Below the pieces are notes generated by a model. The model searched no databases and was not told the origin of the DNA. It saw only the letters and a list, made by a program, of their open reading frames with translations. A stretch of 23,910 nucleotides of DNA from a virus: positions 1-23,910 of the IMG/VR virus record IMGVR_UViG_3300020395_000106; one strand, 5' to 3'. Made by a program: the position numbers and the translations under genes. This document shows, piece by piece, positions 8,496 to 19,700 of this stretch. The stretch's first letter is position 1, and every line of letters starts with the position of its first letter.

Positions 8496-10034
8496 TCAGA
8501 ATTCTAAGATGATTTTGATATCTTCTCTTTGGTTTGTTGCTCTTGTCACTTCAGGTCTATTATCAATGTATATGATGTTACCAGAGTATTTTTTGATCTC
8601 TGGGTTTGCCAATCCAGTTGTATAGGATTGACCAAAGTAATAAGTTCTTGAATTGACAGTTGTTGAAACGCCAGTAAAACCAGTGTCTATTGGTAATGTT
8701 GCTGTACCTGTTGTTGTAGTAACAGTTACGTTTGTATTACCACCTGCACCTGGTGATGACGTGAATTTATTTAGACGGTATCCATAGGTAGGTTTACTGC
8801 CTGTACTCGTATCCAACGCAAGGGATCTGTCTTGCCAATACTGTAATGTTTTAGTCACCGCATCATATCCAACAATCTTACCGATTGCAGTTGATCCGAT
8901 TCCAATAGTTTGTGTTACGTCACCGTCAACAGCAACACTCATACTAGTTGCAGCAACACCTGCAAGACGTAAACCATAAACTCCTGATGCACTAGCAGCA
9001 GTAAGTTGGTTACTTGTACCAAATATTTGAGGGTTTTCGACAATACCAATACGAGCAAACTGGTTTCCTGTTGGGAAATCAGGGTTTGTCACATCAGCAT
9101 TTTCTATTCTTGAGTATATAAGAACCTTGTTTGCACCTAGTTCTCTATAGATGTCAGCACCGTGACCGCCTGGTGGTGGTACGATTACTGAGAATGAAGC
9201 ACCAGTACCAGTTACAACACCATCAAGATCTAGAGTTCCGAAACTATATCCTGTTCCACCATTGGTAACCTGAACTGAATCTGGTTTACCGTTGATGAAT
9301 GTAACAGATGCTAATCCATCTTGACCATCACCTTTGATTGGTACATTGTTTTTTGTACCATTGAACTGATATGCTGCAGCAGCTGTATTCTCTACAACTA
9401 CACACTCTATCTTACCATCAACAGCAGCATTTCTTACATCTGATACATCAGTGTTAGTTGCCCAACTATCAGGTACAGGTATATAATCTGCACTATCAAA
9501 TTTGATAATATCACTTGGTTTGATAGTATAAAGATACTTCCAAATATAACCATCACTTTCTAATCTAGGTTGAAGATCAGTATGAACTGGTTCCTGTAGT
9601 GATATAATGCCTTTACCACTATTGGCTGGAGCAGCTCCATTGAAAATGCACTCATAGACTCGATAGTCTTTATTCATTACATAGAAATTAGCACCATATA
9701 AACTTGTTGAGCTTGTCTGCTTGCTCAAGTTATTGATACTATAATCTTGACGATACATTTCATATATCGTTCCTGTTTCCCAAGTTATTTTTTTGATAAC
9801 TCGTAGTACGTCAGTACTGTTAATCTTTTTGGCAGATATCAGGGTATCGTAGATACTATCGTGATTATCGAAATTATCGATAGGTGATGGCGTATTAGTG
9901 TTCCAATCGGAAGCAACAGATGTTGCATTTGGAAGTCCAATAAAAACATAATAGCTGTTATCACTCGTCGAAATTCCGCTTACGAAATTCGTCGCATTCA
10001 AAACCCTAATCTGATCCGTGATGACGGCTGGCAT
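8496..10034 (-). CDS. 8: Baseplate wedge subunit gp8, enlarged (512 aa)
   Basis: Homologue of T4 gp8, a dimeric wedge protein that contacts gp6, gp7 and gp10 in the hexagonal baseplate. Family-like features: the N-terminal MPAVITDQIRVLNATNFVSG; a segment DNSYYVFIGLPNATSVASDW at about residues 25-45; YGANFYVMNKDYRVYECIFN at about 112-131; and DGYIWKYLYTIKPSDIIKF at about 158-176. The C-terminus NQREDIKIILEF is also typical. T4 gp8 is 334 aa, so this copy carries roughly 180 extra residues. Part of the excess is a beta-rich insert at about residues 240-290 with NGGTGYSFGTLDLDGVV, matching the GxGY modules of the giant neighbours. The start lies 22 bases after the 1231-aa gene; a weak late-promoter-like CATAAATA is at 10054-10061. 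No Shine-Dalgarno sequence is visible. Confidence 0.88.
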   Translation of the reverse strand: MPAVITDQIRVLNATNFVSGISTSDNSYYVFIGLPNATSVASDWNTNTPSPIDNFDNHDSIYDTLISAKKINSTDVLRVIKKITWETGTIYEMYRQDYSINNLSKQTSSTSLYGANFYVMNKDYRVYECIFNGAAPANSGKGIISLQEPVHTDLQPRLESDGYIWKYLYTIKPSDIIKFDSADYIPVPDSWATNTDVSDVRNAAVDGKIECVVVENTAAAAYQFNGTKNNVPIKGDGQDGLASVTFINGKPDSVQVTNGGTGYSFGTLDLDGVVTGTGASFSVIVPPPGGHGADIYRELGANKVLIYSRIENADVTNPDFPTGNQFARIGIVENPQIFGTSNQLTAASASGVYGLRLAGVAATSMSVAVDGDVTQTIGIGSTAIGKIVGYDAVTKTLQYWQDRSLALDTSTGSKPTYGYRLNKFTSSPGAGGNTNVTVTTTTGTATLPIDTGFTGVSTTVNSRTYYFGQSYTTGLANPEIKKYSGNIIYIDNRPEVTRATNQREDIKIILEF

Positions 10035-10053
10035 TATTTTGAAACTTTTTGTT

Positions 10054-10061
10054 TATTTATG
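10054..10061 (-). promoter_or_regulatory. Possible weak late promoter (CATAAATA) before gene 8
   Basis: Minus-strand positions 10061 to 10054 read CATAAATA, one mismatch from the T4 late element. The site overlaps the stop codon of the 1231-aa gene and would start transcription about 14 bases before the gene 8 ATG. In AT-rich DNA a one-mismatch octamer is weak evidence, so this is only a candidate. Confidence 0.2.
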
Positions 10062-13000
10062 TGTAATCTTGAAGTAACTTAGTAGATCTTACTATATGAG
10101 CCGCAGTTGATAGTCCAGTTAGACCATTCTGCGTATTTGTAGTAAAGGCAAAACCAACAGTTCCTGTGTTAAATTTAGTCCAACTATAGGAACCATAGTA
10201 AGCACCTACACCCGAAGTCAATCCTGTAAAGTTCAATCCATGACCTGATTCAATCTCAACGTGGACTCTCATCGTTTGACCAGAACCCACCTGTGTGAGG
10301 TGACTCACCTGATAGACACCATCAAGGAATTGTGTTGCAATTCCAACTGTCTCAAAGTTTGTGCCAATACCAGATTTTGCAGTTACCCCTGCACCTACGT
10401 TTGATCTAGTAACAACAAAGTAATCTCCAGTAGAGATACCAGTCTTAGTTAGACCACCATACTGGTTCTCCCTTATAGGAGAATCTAATGGTATATAGAA
10501 TTCAAATTGAATTCCTTTTACCGTTGAACCTATTCCAACAATAGAACCAGCATCACCGCTAACGGTGACAGTTGATTTTTCTACTATCGGATTAGTGAAT
10601 CCAGTAGTACCAAAACCAATATCATTTTTCTCCCCGTCTATTATCTTAATTGCAAACTCATTAATATCAGGTGCTTCTGCTTTAGAAAATATCAGTGAAC
10701 CAGAATCAGCATATACAGCAGTATCATTGAGACCAATATCCTTTATTATTCTTGCAGCAGGGAATACTCTACCACCATAGATGTCTCTTGCTTTACTTAC
10801 CCTAACACCATCAACATACATATCATCTCTTTGCTTACACCAAGTAACAGGTCTCTTAGGACTTACAGCATTAGTAATACCTTGTGCTTTGTATAGTGTA
10901 GTTTGAAGAGTATCTCTTGAGATTATTTCTCTAACAATTCTCTTATCTTGTGGTACTATATTCTTCATCTGAGGTGAAGACATTATCTTTAGACTATCAC
11001 CCTTCTTGATTTCCTGTATAGCAGTATCTGATGATATGTCAGCATCTGTTCCTCTATAGAATAGAACTTGTAATTTAGATCCAGACTTAGGTGCTTCAGT
11101 AAATTTGATCTGTGTACCACCAGTAAACTCGTATGCTGTAACTGGTTTTTGTAATACATCATCTAAGAAAATCAATAGTACATCATCCAAACTAATTGGT
11201 GAACCAGGAATTTTTTCTATACTAATTGACTTGTTATTTTCTTTTATTGTAAATTGAGTTTTCTTACCATCAAACTCATTAGAAAAATCATCTAGAATTT
11301 GTAACTTACCAAATACCCATGCAGCAAACTCATCATCTTGAGTTTCTTTCACAGTAAATTGAGTTGCTACAAAATTAGTACCAGCACTAGAATCTGTTGG
11401 TATACCTGCAATAGATAAATTCTCTCCTACAGTATATCCATATCCAGTATTTGTTATGACAATATCTTCTATACTACTTCCTGCACCGATTTTTACAGTT
11501 ACAGAAGCACCAATACCAGTACTACCACTAATCAACTTTATATCATCATAAGCAACTGGAGCATCTACAGAAACATTGAATGGTTTATGAACTAACCCAC
11601 CCCTGTTATACCAATGATGTGCAGTTGTTGTTCCAGCATTTACTTGGAACTTAGTATTATCAACAACAGTTACTTCAAATGAAGTTGCGTTCTTATCATA
11701 TGGTCTAGGTGCAAGAAGAGCACCCTGAGATCTACCGCCTGTTTTATAAAAAGTTGGTACAGTAGAAGGACCAACTTGAATAGTAAATGTCTGAGCAGTT
11801 TTAGATATAATTACAGAACCAGCATAATATGGATCTGTAGTTCTAGGATAAGTATGAGTTGAAGCACCATTATCTAACTGACATGTCATACCAAGACCAG
11901 TTATTATAACTCCACTACCTACTCCCAATCCATGATTAGTAGCAGTGGTAACTGTCATAATACCTGAGGTGTTATCATATTTCGCATTAGTAATTGTCTT
12001 AGATCCAGAGTAAGTACATGTATATGCTATACCTTGTAACTGAACTCTATCTCCCGTAGACAATCCATGATCTGCAGAAGTTGTAACTGTAGTCAATCCA
12101 GTTTGATTGTTATATGCAGCATCTGTAACACTAGAAATATAATACCCAGATCCTCCATCATCTAAGAATATATCCTTTATAGATCCATCTACAACTGAGA
12201 AAGTACCACCTGCAGAAGTAACTGATTGTCCACCAACAATTCTAAATTTTGGTACTGTAAGACCAGTTCCTCTATATCCAGTACCAGTATAACCAAGAGA
12301 AACACTAGAAATAGTACCACCAGCAGATACTTTAGCAGTTATTATACCTACTGTTTGAGGTTGATATCCAAAACCATTTGTATTGGTTATATTAGCAATA
12401 ATACCTTTTCTAGGTAACCTATTAGCATTTACATTTGAATCACTATATCTCTCATTAAAACCAGCAATAGCATTACCAGTAAAGGTTACTGATGTAATAC
12501 CAGGTGAAGGAGAATCTACAAATTCATAATCAGTATCTGGTTGCTGAAATATATTGTTTATTAATACAGCACCGTAATCAGTACTGATTCCAATAGTATT
12601 AGCATTATTCTTCTTCAGAGTAAAGGTTTTACCAATACCAGTAAATTGATCAGAAACATCATCAAATACATTATTGCCAGTATAATCACTTCTTATAAAT
12701 GATCTTCCTTGGAATGAACTACCTCTAAGTACATCAGCAAATAAAAGATTATGTGTTCCTATACCAGCACTTGTTAAATTGATTTTGGTTCCTATAAGAG
12801 CACTTGCTCTATCTGCTGCAAAAGAAAAATTATTTGGAGCATTTTTTATCAAGAAATAATCAGCATTACCACTCAAAGGAGATGGTGGATTGAGTGATCT
12901 AAGTTTTACTTTATCACCTGTACTAATCAATTCTGTTAGAACAGTAAAATTATCATTTGCTAAATCAAAATTTATAGAACTTACACCAACTTTTTGTCTA

Positions 13001-13752
13001 TTACCACCATAAGGGACATCTGTAAAATGTATCATGTCCTCAATAATATTGTAGTCACCATATACTTTTTGGATAGCATCTCCAACAGCATGTGTTTCTT
13101 GCCTAGTTCCTAACCATGCTCTATCAACCAATACATTATTAGCGACTCCACCAAATCCAACTGTCTGGATTCTCATCACCTCATCATTAATTTTTATAAG
13201 ATCAAATCTCTGATATCCTTGAGCATCCGTGAATAAAACTTCTCTATTTGGTATAGTAGCTGCTAATGTTGTTCCTCCATCAATTCTAGGATACAATGGT
13301 GATTGAATTACATTATCAAGAGAAATAACACATTTAGAATTTTGCTTTATAGCAGAAAAACTATGGGTACTTCCAGAACCTACAGTTGTCAATCCTATAG
13401 GTGAATTTGATATTGCTAATGCTTTTGTTGCAGCAACTTTGAAGTGATCTTCATCTACTTTGATTACAAATACTTCACTTGGTAGTGTAGTTGCAGCACC
13501 TACACCATTGACACCATGCTGTATACCAATTTGACCACTACCAGCAACATCTGTATATTGTATCTTTTCACCTGTTATATAAAAATGATTTTTTATAGTA
13601 AACTGATCTAAACCCAGTAATAATACATTAGAATCTGATCCTACAAATTTATGAGCAAAAATAGGATCTCCCTTATGAGTTAACTTGAATTTCTTCAAGA
13701 AAGTCTCACCCTCAGAATTGAATATCTTATTCAGCGAAGATAGTTGGAACAT
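10057..13752 (-). CDS. Large virion structural protein, 1231 aa, mosaic of beta modules
   Basis: I do not recognise a T4 counterpart; proteins of this style between genes 6/7 and 8 are annotated as virion structural proteins in marine T4-like phages. Visible parts: an N-terminus MFQLSSLNKIFNSEGETFLK; an NHFYITGEKIQY module near residue 55; a KINDEVMRI...RAWLGTRQETHAVGDAI module at about 190-230; two copies of an F-x-(L/I)-K...INN/LDD..Q.P...YEF module (about residues 362-432 and 818-900); GxGY repeats at about 460-540 and 765-780; a 45-codon tandem duplication at about 545-634; and a region about 930-1010 with RPVTWCKQRDDMYVDGVRVS and FPAARIIKDIG that looks conserved. There is no signal peptide or membrane segment. 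The ATG overlaps the TAA of the 2727-aa gene by one base, so dosage is probably coupled. A role on the outer face of the baseplate wedge is inferred from context only. Confidence 0.8.
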   Translation of the reverse strand: MFQLSSLNKIFNSEGETFLKKFKLTHKGDPIFAHKFVGSDSNVLLLGLDQFTIKNHFYITGEKIQYTDVAGSGQIGIQHGVNGVGAATTLPSEVFVIKVDEDHFKVAATKALAISNSPIGLTTVGSGSTHSFSAIKQNSKCVISLDNVIQSPLYPRIDGGTTLAATIPNREVLFTDAQGYQRFDLIKINDEVMRIQTVGFGGVANNVLVDRAWLGTRQETHAVGDAIQKVYGDYNIIEDMIHFTDVPYGGNRQKVGVSSINFDLANDNFTVLTELISTGDKVKLRSLNPPSPLSGNADYFLIKNAPNNFSFAADRASALIGTKINLTSAGIGTHNLLFADVLRGSSFQGRSFIRSDYTGNNVFDDVSDQFTGIGKTFTLKKNNANTIGISTDYGAVLINNIFQQPDTDYEFVDSPSPGITSVTFTGNAIAGFNERYSDSNVNANRLPRKGIIANITNTNGFGYQPQTVGIITAKVSAGGTISSVSLGYTGTGYRGTGLTVPKFRIVGGQSVTSAGGTFSVVDGSIKDIFLDDGGSGYYISSVTDAAYNNQTGLTTVTTSADHGLSTGDRVQLQGIAYTCTYSGSKTITNAKYDNTSGIMTVTTATNHGLGVGSGVIITGLGMTCQLDNGASTHTYPRTTDPYYAGSVIISKTAQTFTIQVGPSTVPTFYKTGGRSQGALLAPRPYDKNATSFEVTVVDNTKFQVNAGTTTAHHWYNRGGLVHKPFNVSVDAPVAYDDIKLISGSTGIGASVTVKIGAGSSIEDIVITNTGYGYTVGENLSIAGIPTDSSAGTNFVATQFTVKETQDDEFAAWVFGKLQILDDFSNEFDGKKTQFTIKENNKSISIEKIPGSPISLDDVLLIFLDDVLQKPVTAYEFTGGTQIKFTEAPKSGSKLQVLFYRGTDADISSDTAIQEIKKGDSLKIMSSPQMKNIVPQDKRIVREIISRDTLQTTLYKAQGITNAVSPKRPVTWCKQRDDMYVDGVRVSKARDIYGGRVFPAARIIKDIGLNDTAVYADSGSLIFSKAEAPDINEFAIKIIDGEKNDIGFGTTGFTNPIVEKSTVTVSGDAGSIVGIGSTVKGIQFEFYIPLDSPIRENQYGGLTKTGISTGDYFVVTRSNVGAGVTAKSGIGTNFETVGIATQFLDGVYQVSHLTQVGSGQTMRVHVEIESGHGLNFTGLTSGVGAYYGSYSWTKFNTGTVGFAFTTNTQNGLTGLSTAAHIVRSTKLLQDYT
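11851..12120 (-). repeat. In-frame tandem duplication, 45 codons per unit, within the 1231-aa gene
   Basis: Two adjacent 135-bp units encode AYNNQTGLTTVTTSADHGLS and its divergent partner KYDNTSGIMTVTTATNHGLG, followed by GDRVQLQGIAYTC and GSGVIITGLGMTC. Aligned tyrosine codons (12112-12114 and 11977-11979) and aligned HGL codons (12069 and 11934) are both exactly 135 bases apart. The copies have drifted at the DNA level, so the duplication is old and maintained as protein domains. Confidence 0.75.
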
Positions 13753-16700
13753 TAGATCGTAAACGTTACGTTAGAAGCTACAGAATCAGGTTTATCAATA
13801 ACAAGTTCAGATACCCTTACTACATATGCTTTATTTGCTAATGGAGTAAATCTGAGTTGTGAACTTGTGCCAGCTACGAGCATATCTGTGGCACGAATAT
13901 CACGTTTGGGAGTTGCAGAAGTAGATAGATTATTATATTTGGAGTAATTACTATTACCACCCCAAGCATTTGCTGCAACTACAAAGACAGAATATGTACT
14001 GTCTGTTGTATTATGTATTTCGACATGGTATCTAGCAGAAGTATAGTTGTTGAAACTCTTAGATGATATAATTGTTGCAACAGGAGATCCACTAGCAACT
14101 ATAGTAGTCTTAGATCCATCTAATTTACTATCACCAACTTCAATACCTGTAACAGGTATTCCTGTACCAGCAACAGTTGTAGCAACACCAACTACTGATG
14201 TGAGAGTTGAAATTGTAACCGCTTTATTTGCAGGTGCAGTGAAGTTGAACTTCAATACATTACTAACAACAGTAGGAAGGAATGTTCCGCAATCTGTTCC
14301 AGCATCCATAGTACCAAAGTTAGTAAACTCTAAGTTATTAGCACCATTGACTAACCATGTGTACTCATCAATCTCCTTCTCACCAGTTGTTTTTGCAGCA
14401 ACAGTGATAGATCCAGATTTGAACTTAGTTGTATCAATATCAAGAATACTCTTCGTAGGAGGAGATGCTTCAGCACCAATAGCAGAAGTAACTCCAATCT
14501 TCTTAAGGTTTCCGTGAGATGTTTGACCTGTACCAACAGCATCTCCCATTACTTCTTTATAGAAGGTAATATCATAAGTGTAGACATTGTTATATGGAGT
14601 GAAGTTTATAGAAGCAACACCACCATTAGTAGATACAGAGAATTCACCTAAATCGAAGGAATCAGAGACCTCTGAATAGGTATTCATAAATCCTGTAGTA
14701 CCGTCATGAGAAGCAACAAACTCTGAGTACTGAGCAATGTTGAAACTTAGTCCTAATGAAGTATCAAGAACAACTTGAGCATAATATTTGATAGCAGTAA
14801 CAGAACCCATATCAAACTGATCAATCTCCACACTATTGATCAAATCAGGATCATTATAGAAATCTGGACTAATATCATCTATCTCTAGAACTCTATTAGT
14901 CTTACATAAGATAGAATCACCTGCTCTAAATGAGTTGAATACTATCTCATTACTCAATGATTGTAATGAATCAGTATTCTCATGTACAAGGTCATGGTGA
15001 TGCTTACAATCAATATCTGAATATGAGTTTATCAATACCACATTATCTGTAGCAGTAGAAGTACCGACTTGAACACTAGCACCAGTACCAACAGGTTCTG
15101 AATTGATTAGTAGATCAGAATGTTTTTTGAATCCAGCAATATGTGCCAGTGAATCAACTGGTTCACTCCAAGAAGATATACCAACAAAACTCTTCAATGA
15201 ATATGCAAAGTTTTGATAGTAATCATTATCTTGTACTCTTTGATAGAACTCACTAAGTTTACCAGTATCTTTCTCCCATCCAAATCTTTTCTCTATACTA
15301 CTATCAACTTCAAAGTAACCTTCATAATCATCCATTGATTCAATAGTACCACCAGCAAGAGAATATCTACCTCTTACTTGATCTCCTGTATTCAATCCAA
15401 CTAGACTACTTACACGTAAAACACTTAGTTTCTTACCATTTCCTGTGATAACATTGACATTATTAGTCAATGGTTCACCATCTAAGAATTGACCCTCACG
15501 TAGATTTAATTTGAATTTGGCAATATCCTTGTCATTAGATACAGATCCAAACTTCTGGAAATCATGGAAACCAGGATCATCATCTACAGAATAAGTTAGT
15601 GTAGCAGAATCAATCTGACCAAAGGCAGTATTGATACCAGTTAGAACAAAACTAGTGTACTCATGGTCTGCAGAATTGAAACCTAGTCCAGAACTTACAC
15701 CAACGTTCTCAACAAATACCTTATCACCTACAGCAAATGGTAATGGATTTGCTGTAGTAAATCCTGTATTAGGTGTTTGTAATTTTAGAGTTACATTAGG
15801 AGCAGAATATGTTGCACTTACAATACCAACTCCATTACTGTTATCAACAGCAAATAATTCACTATCACCGCTTGCTAAATTACCACCTCTACTAATAATT
15901 CTAACAGAACCAACTGCACCACCATTTAGATCTACTGAGAACTTAGCATCTTGGTTAGTAGTATTTGTCTTACTGTTATATACAACCAAATTAGGTGGTG
16001 TAACATACTTCTTACCAGTAGATGTTATAGCAACACTATCTACAGCATAATTGTCTTTCAAGAATACTACTTGTGACACTTCTGCTTCTGGTCTTAATGT
16101 TTTATCAGAAGGATAGTCATATCCAAAATCAATAACCCGTACATTACTCAAAGAACCAATACCTGAACCATATGATGAGAATGAAGCAGATGATCCAGTT
16201 GTAGATGCTACCGAAACATTAGGAAGATCTTCGTATGAAACTCCTCCAGATGTTAGTCTTACTTTACCAACTCCACCCGTAACATTCTTAGATGTAGTTC
16301 TACAAGTTAGTTGAGATATACTTGTATATCCTACTCTTTCTGGTTTATCAAATATATTGAATTCGTATGTATTAGCAGTAACACTGGTAATGCTATGTCT
16401 ACCTGTATACTTACTTGTACTAACTATAATCTTAGAATAATCAACAATATTCTTATCAATTTCTATAACGTCTGTTCCCTGTAAAGTTGACAACTTATAG
16501 TATAGAACTGATGGAACTTGTTCTGTGAAATGTACTCTTGTCTTACCACCAGTAACTCCTGGTTGTGTTGGAGTAGTAACTTCTATAGCAGATACACCAG
16601 AACCAACAAACTGCTTCTGATAGTCTTGATCTAAGAAGAATTCTAACTTCTTATCTGCTAAAGTATTGCTTGATGTATCAAACTCTAGAGTGTCACCTAT

Positions 16701-19700
16701 AGTAACATTTAGAGGTGGATTGATAGAAGAACCTATACTTACAAATCTAGTAACAGAGTTGTAAGTCATAGTCACTGCACTAGTAGCAGAAGATACAACT
16801 GTAAGATCTATGACATCATCAGGTCTTAGAGTATGATTATCCTTAGTAGTTACTGCAACACCAACCATTTCAATGGTTCCTGTTATAGCACCTCTTTGTG
16901 TCTTGAAGAAATGAGTATTACCAATACCAGTGTTAGTATCAAACATAACACGTTGGAGATCGGATCCAATACCACTCTGAGTGGTTACAATACCAATAGT
17001 ATCATTGGTAAGAACCTGAACATATACTTCTGGTGGTAATGGACTCTTGAATCCAGTATTGACACGTTTCATCGCATCAGTCTGATATGTCAATGATGTA
17101 CCAGCACCAGGACTATAAAGAAGTTTCTCACCCTGTCTAAATTGGTGAGGTATGTATATTGCTCTTGTAGGAACATTTTTAGATTTAGTATTGACTGTGA
17201 TTGTATGTGCAATACCTGGTCCAAATGTCAATCCTATACCAACATCATTAGCAGCATCAAAGTAAGTGACTACATCACTTGGTGTATCTAAATCAACCGT
17301 ATTCTGAAGATCGTAAGTGAATTCTTTTTCTAATCTTACAATATTAGATCCGAATGTATGTGCAGCAGCAACTGAACCGTTTTGTGCTCTTATGAGTTGT
17401 AGTTTATTATTGAAAGTATCAAAACCATAAATCTTCAATTGCTCCGAATTGATAAGAACAATATCATCTATTTGGAATTTATTATCTCTAGTTACATCTG
17501 GAAGATACTCACTTAGTAATATGCTAGTAGTTGCACCTACAGCATCCATAGTAATTCCAAGACCAGTTCTAACATCCCTTGAACTTAATTTTGTTATAGC
17601 CTCAAGTCCAGTATGAGTATCTGTTGATATACCAGATATTTTTACATATGATTGATTTGATATACCATGAGGAGTAGTAGTAAATCCAATAACTTTACCA
17701 GCACTAGTAGTAAGAACTACATCATTGAAAGTTGTAATCTGAGTTGAGAATGAATCTATTTCTGGAGCAACTATTTCAACAACATCACCTATAGCACCAA
17801 AACCATCAGTATCAGTGTTATCAAATACTAGTTTGTCATCAACGTTATAATTTTTACCACCATCAATAATATCAATTTTCTCTAAAGAACCATCACTTAT
17901 ACCCAAGACTTGTGCATTGAGTAATGTATTTTTTGATCCATTAGAAACAAACTCATATTCAGGAATATTATAGGAATTAGTGTTTCTAATCAAACCTAAC
18001 TTGACTGGATCTAACTTTTGATTAGTATCCTCATCAATGTTATATTCATCCAATTTTGAATGATAACTATCACCTACAATATAAGGAAACTTAGGTTTTC
18101 TGGCACCATTGAAGGGGTCTGATGGGTTATTAGTTAGATTCTGATCAACCGTTGTATAATAAGCATATACACCATTTGGATATTCTGGTGTGGCAGCAAA
18201 TCTACCGTTATGCTCATCTAAGTCACCAAAACCTTCAATGTATGAGAAATCTTCTATAAAGAATCCAGCAGGGAACTTCGATATATTAGGACCGTCGGGT
18301 CTTTGACCAGATAACGGTTTATAACTTGACTCTATGTACTTGAGTACACCATCTACGTTTGCATAAGGACCGTAGATAGGATTACCATCATAAGCATATC
18401 CCAAGATAGGAGAATGTGTTAGTCCAAGGTCATCTTTGAAGAATCTGAGTTTTCTTGGAACGTAATAGTTTACGTATGGGTTGCCATTGTCCTTTGCAAC
18501 CTCATAGAAACCATCATCATCTCCAACATCTCCAAATTTAGCATATCTTTCAACTTGGTTTACAGTCCATGTTTTGATTTTACTAGAGAATATAGAATCT
18601 TTACCTGGTGTTCTAGCAACACATGTTGTACCTGCTTGGGTATATCCCATACCCTTATCAATCATATTGATACTGATTATCTTACCACCAGAAATTATAG
18701 CCTTTGCTTTAGCACCTGTGCCATCCCCAGTTATAATAACATCTGGAGTACTGAAAAAGTCCTTACCACCATCTTTCAACACTATTTGATCAATTTGTCC
18801 ATTGGTTATAAGTGGTTGTAGATATGCATCTTTACCAATCACAACATCTACAGAAGGTACTAATTTATCGTTGATAACAGTAGATCCGTAACCAGTACCA
18901 CCAGTTTGTACATGCACTCCAGTAATCTTACCTCGTACAATTGGACTTGCTGATGCAGCAGATGTTGTTATTCCTTGTCTACCATCTATCTCAATTGATA
19001 TAGGAGGATCTTGGAAAGTATGACTACCAGCACCAGAATTTGATATACTGATTAAATCTGATAGATCTTTTTTCGTTGACAATCTAATTGAATCATTATC
19101 TACCTTGTTGACATAGTATTCTGTATTATTTGTTAAGTTTCCAGCAACAGTAGCAGCAGAATACTTAACAATTTCTCCAGAATCAAATCCATGACTAGGG
19201 ATATTGATTGTATCAATATGATGATTGATACTAGAAGAAGGAATAGTAAAACTTCTATTCCTAACTGTACCACCATTTACAACAAGAACCTTATCAACTA
19301 TTTGTCTTCTATCTGTAGTTGTAAACTTCTGAATACCTCCACCATTTGTGATGAATGGTACTGAATTGATACCAGCAAGAGCACTAGCTTCAGTCTCTGC
19401 TAGATGAATACTAAAATCATCTAACTTGATGACAAAATACGGTGCAGAATCTACTAAGTTACCTGGTGTTATACCAATACCTATTTCTGTAGTTCCACCA
19501 GATGAATAGATTATCTTCTCACCATTCTTGAATCCATGAGGAGTTGCGAATACACATCTATCAGTATGTGTATTGACAATACCACCAGATGAAGTACTAT
19601 CAAATTCAACCTCTTGTGGTTGAATCTTCATCTTTGCTTTTATTATGACATCTTTACTATTACCACCAATGAAATTGACATTTGGAATCTCTTCATAGTC

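Noticed and set aside
14047-14517. Plus-strand open frame of 156 codons, the longest on that strand
   Set aside because: It is opposite the 2727-aa gene, has a composition expected from reading Thr/Ser/Val-rich coding DNA backwards, and has no family resemblance.
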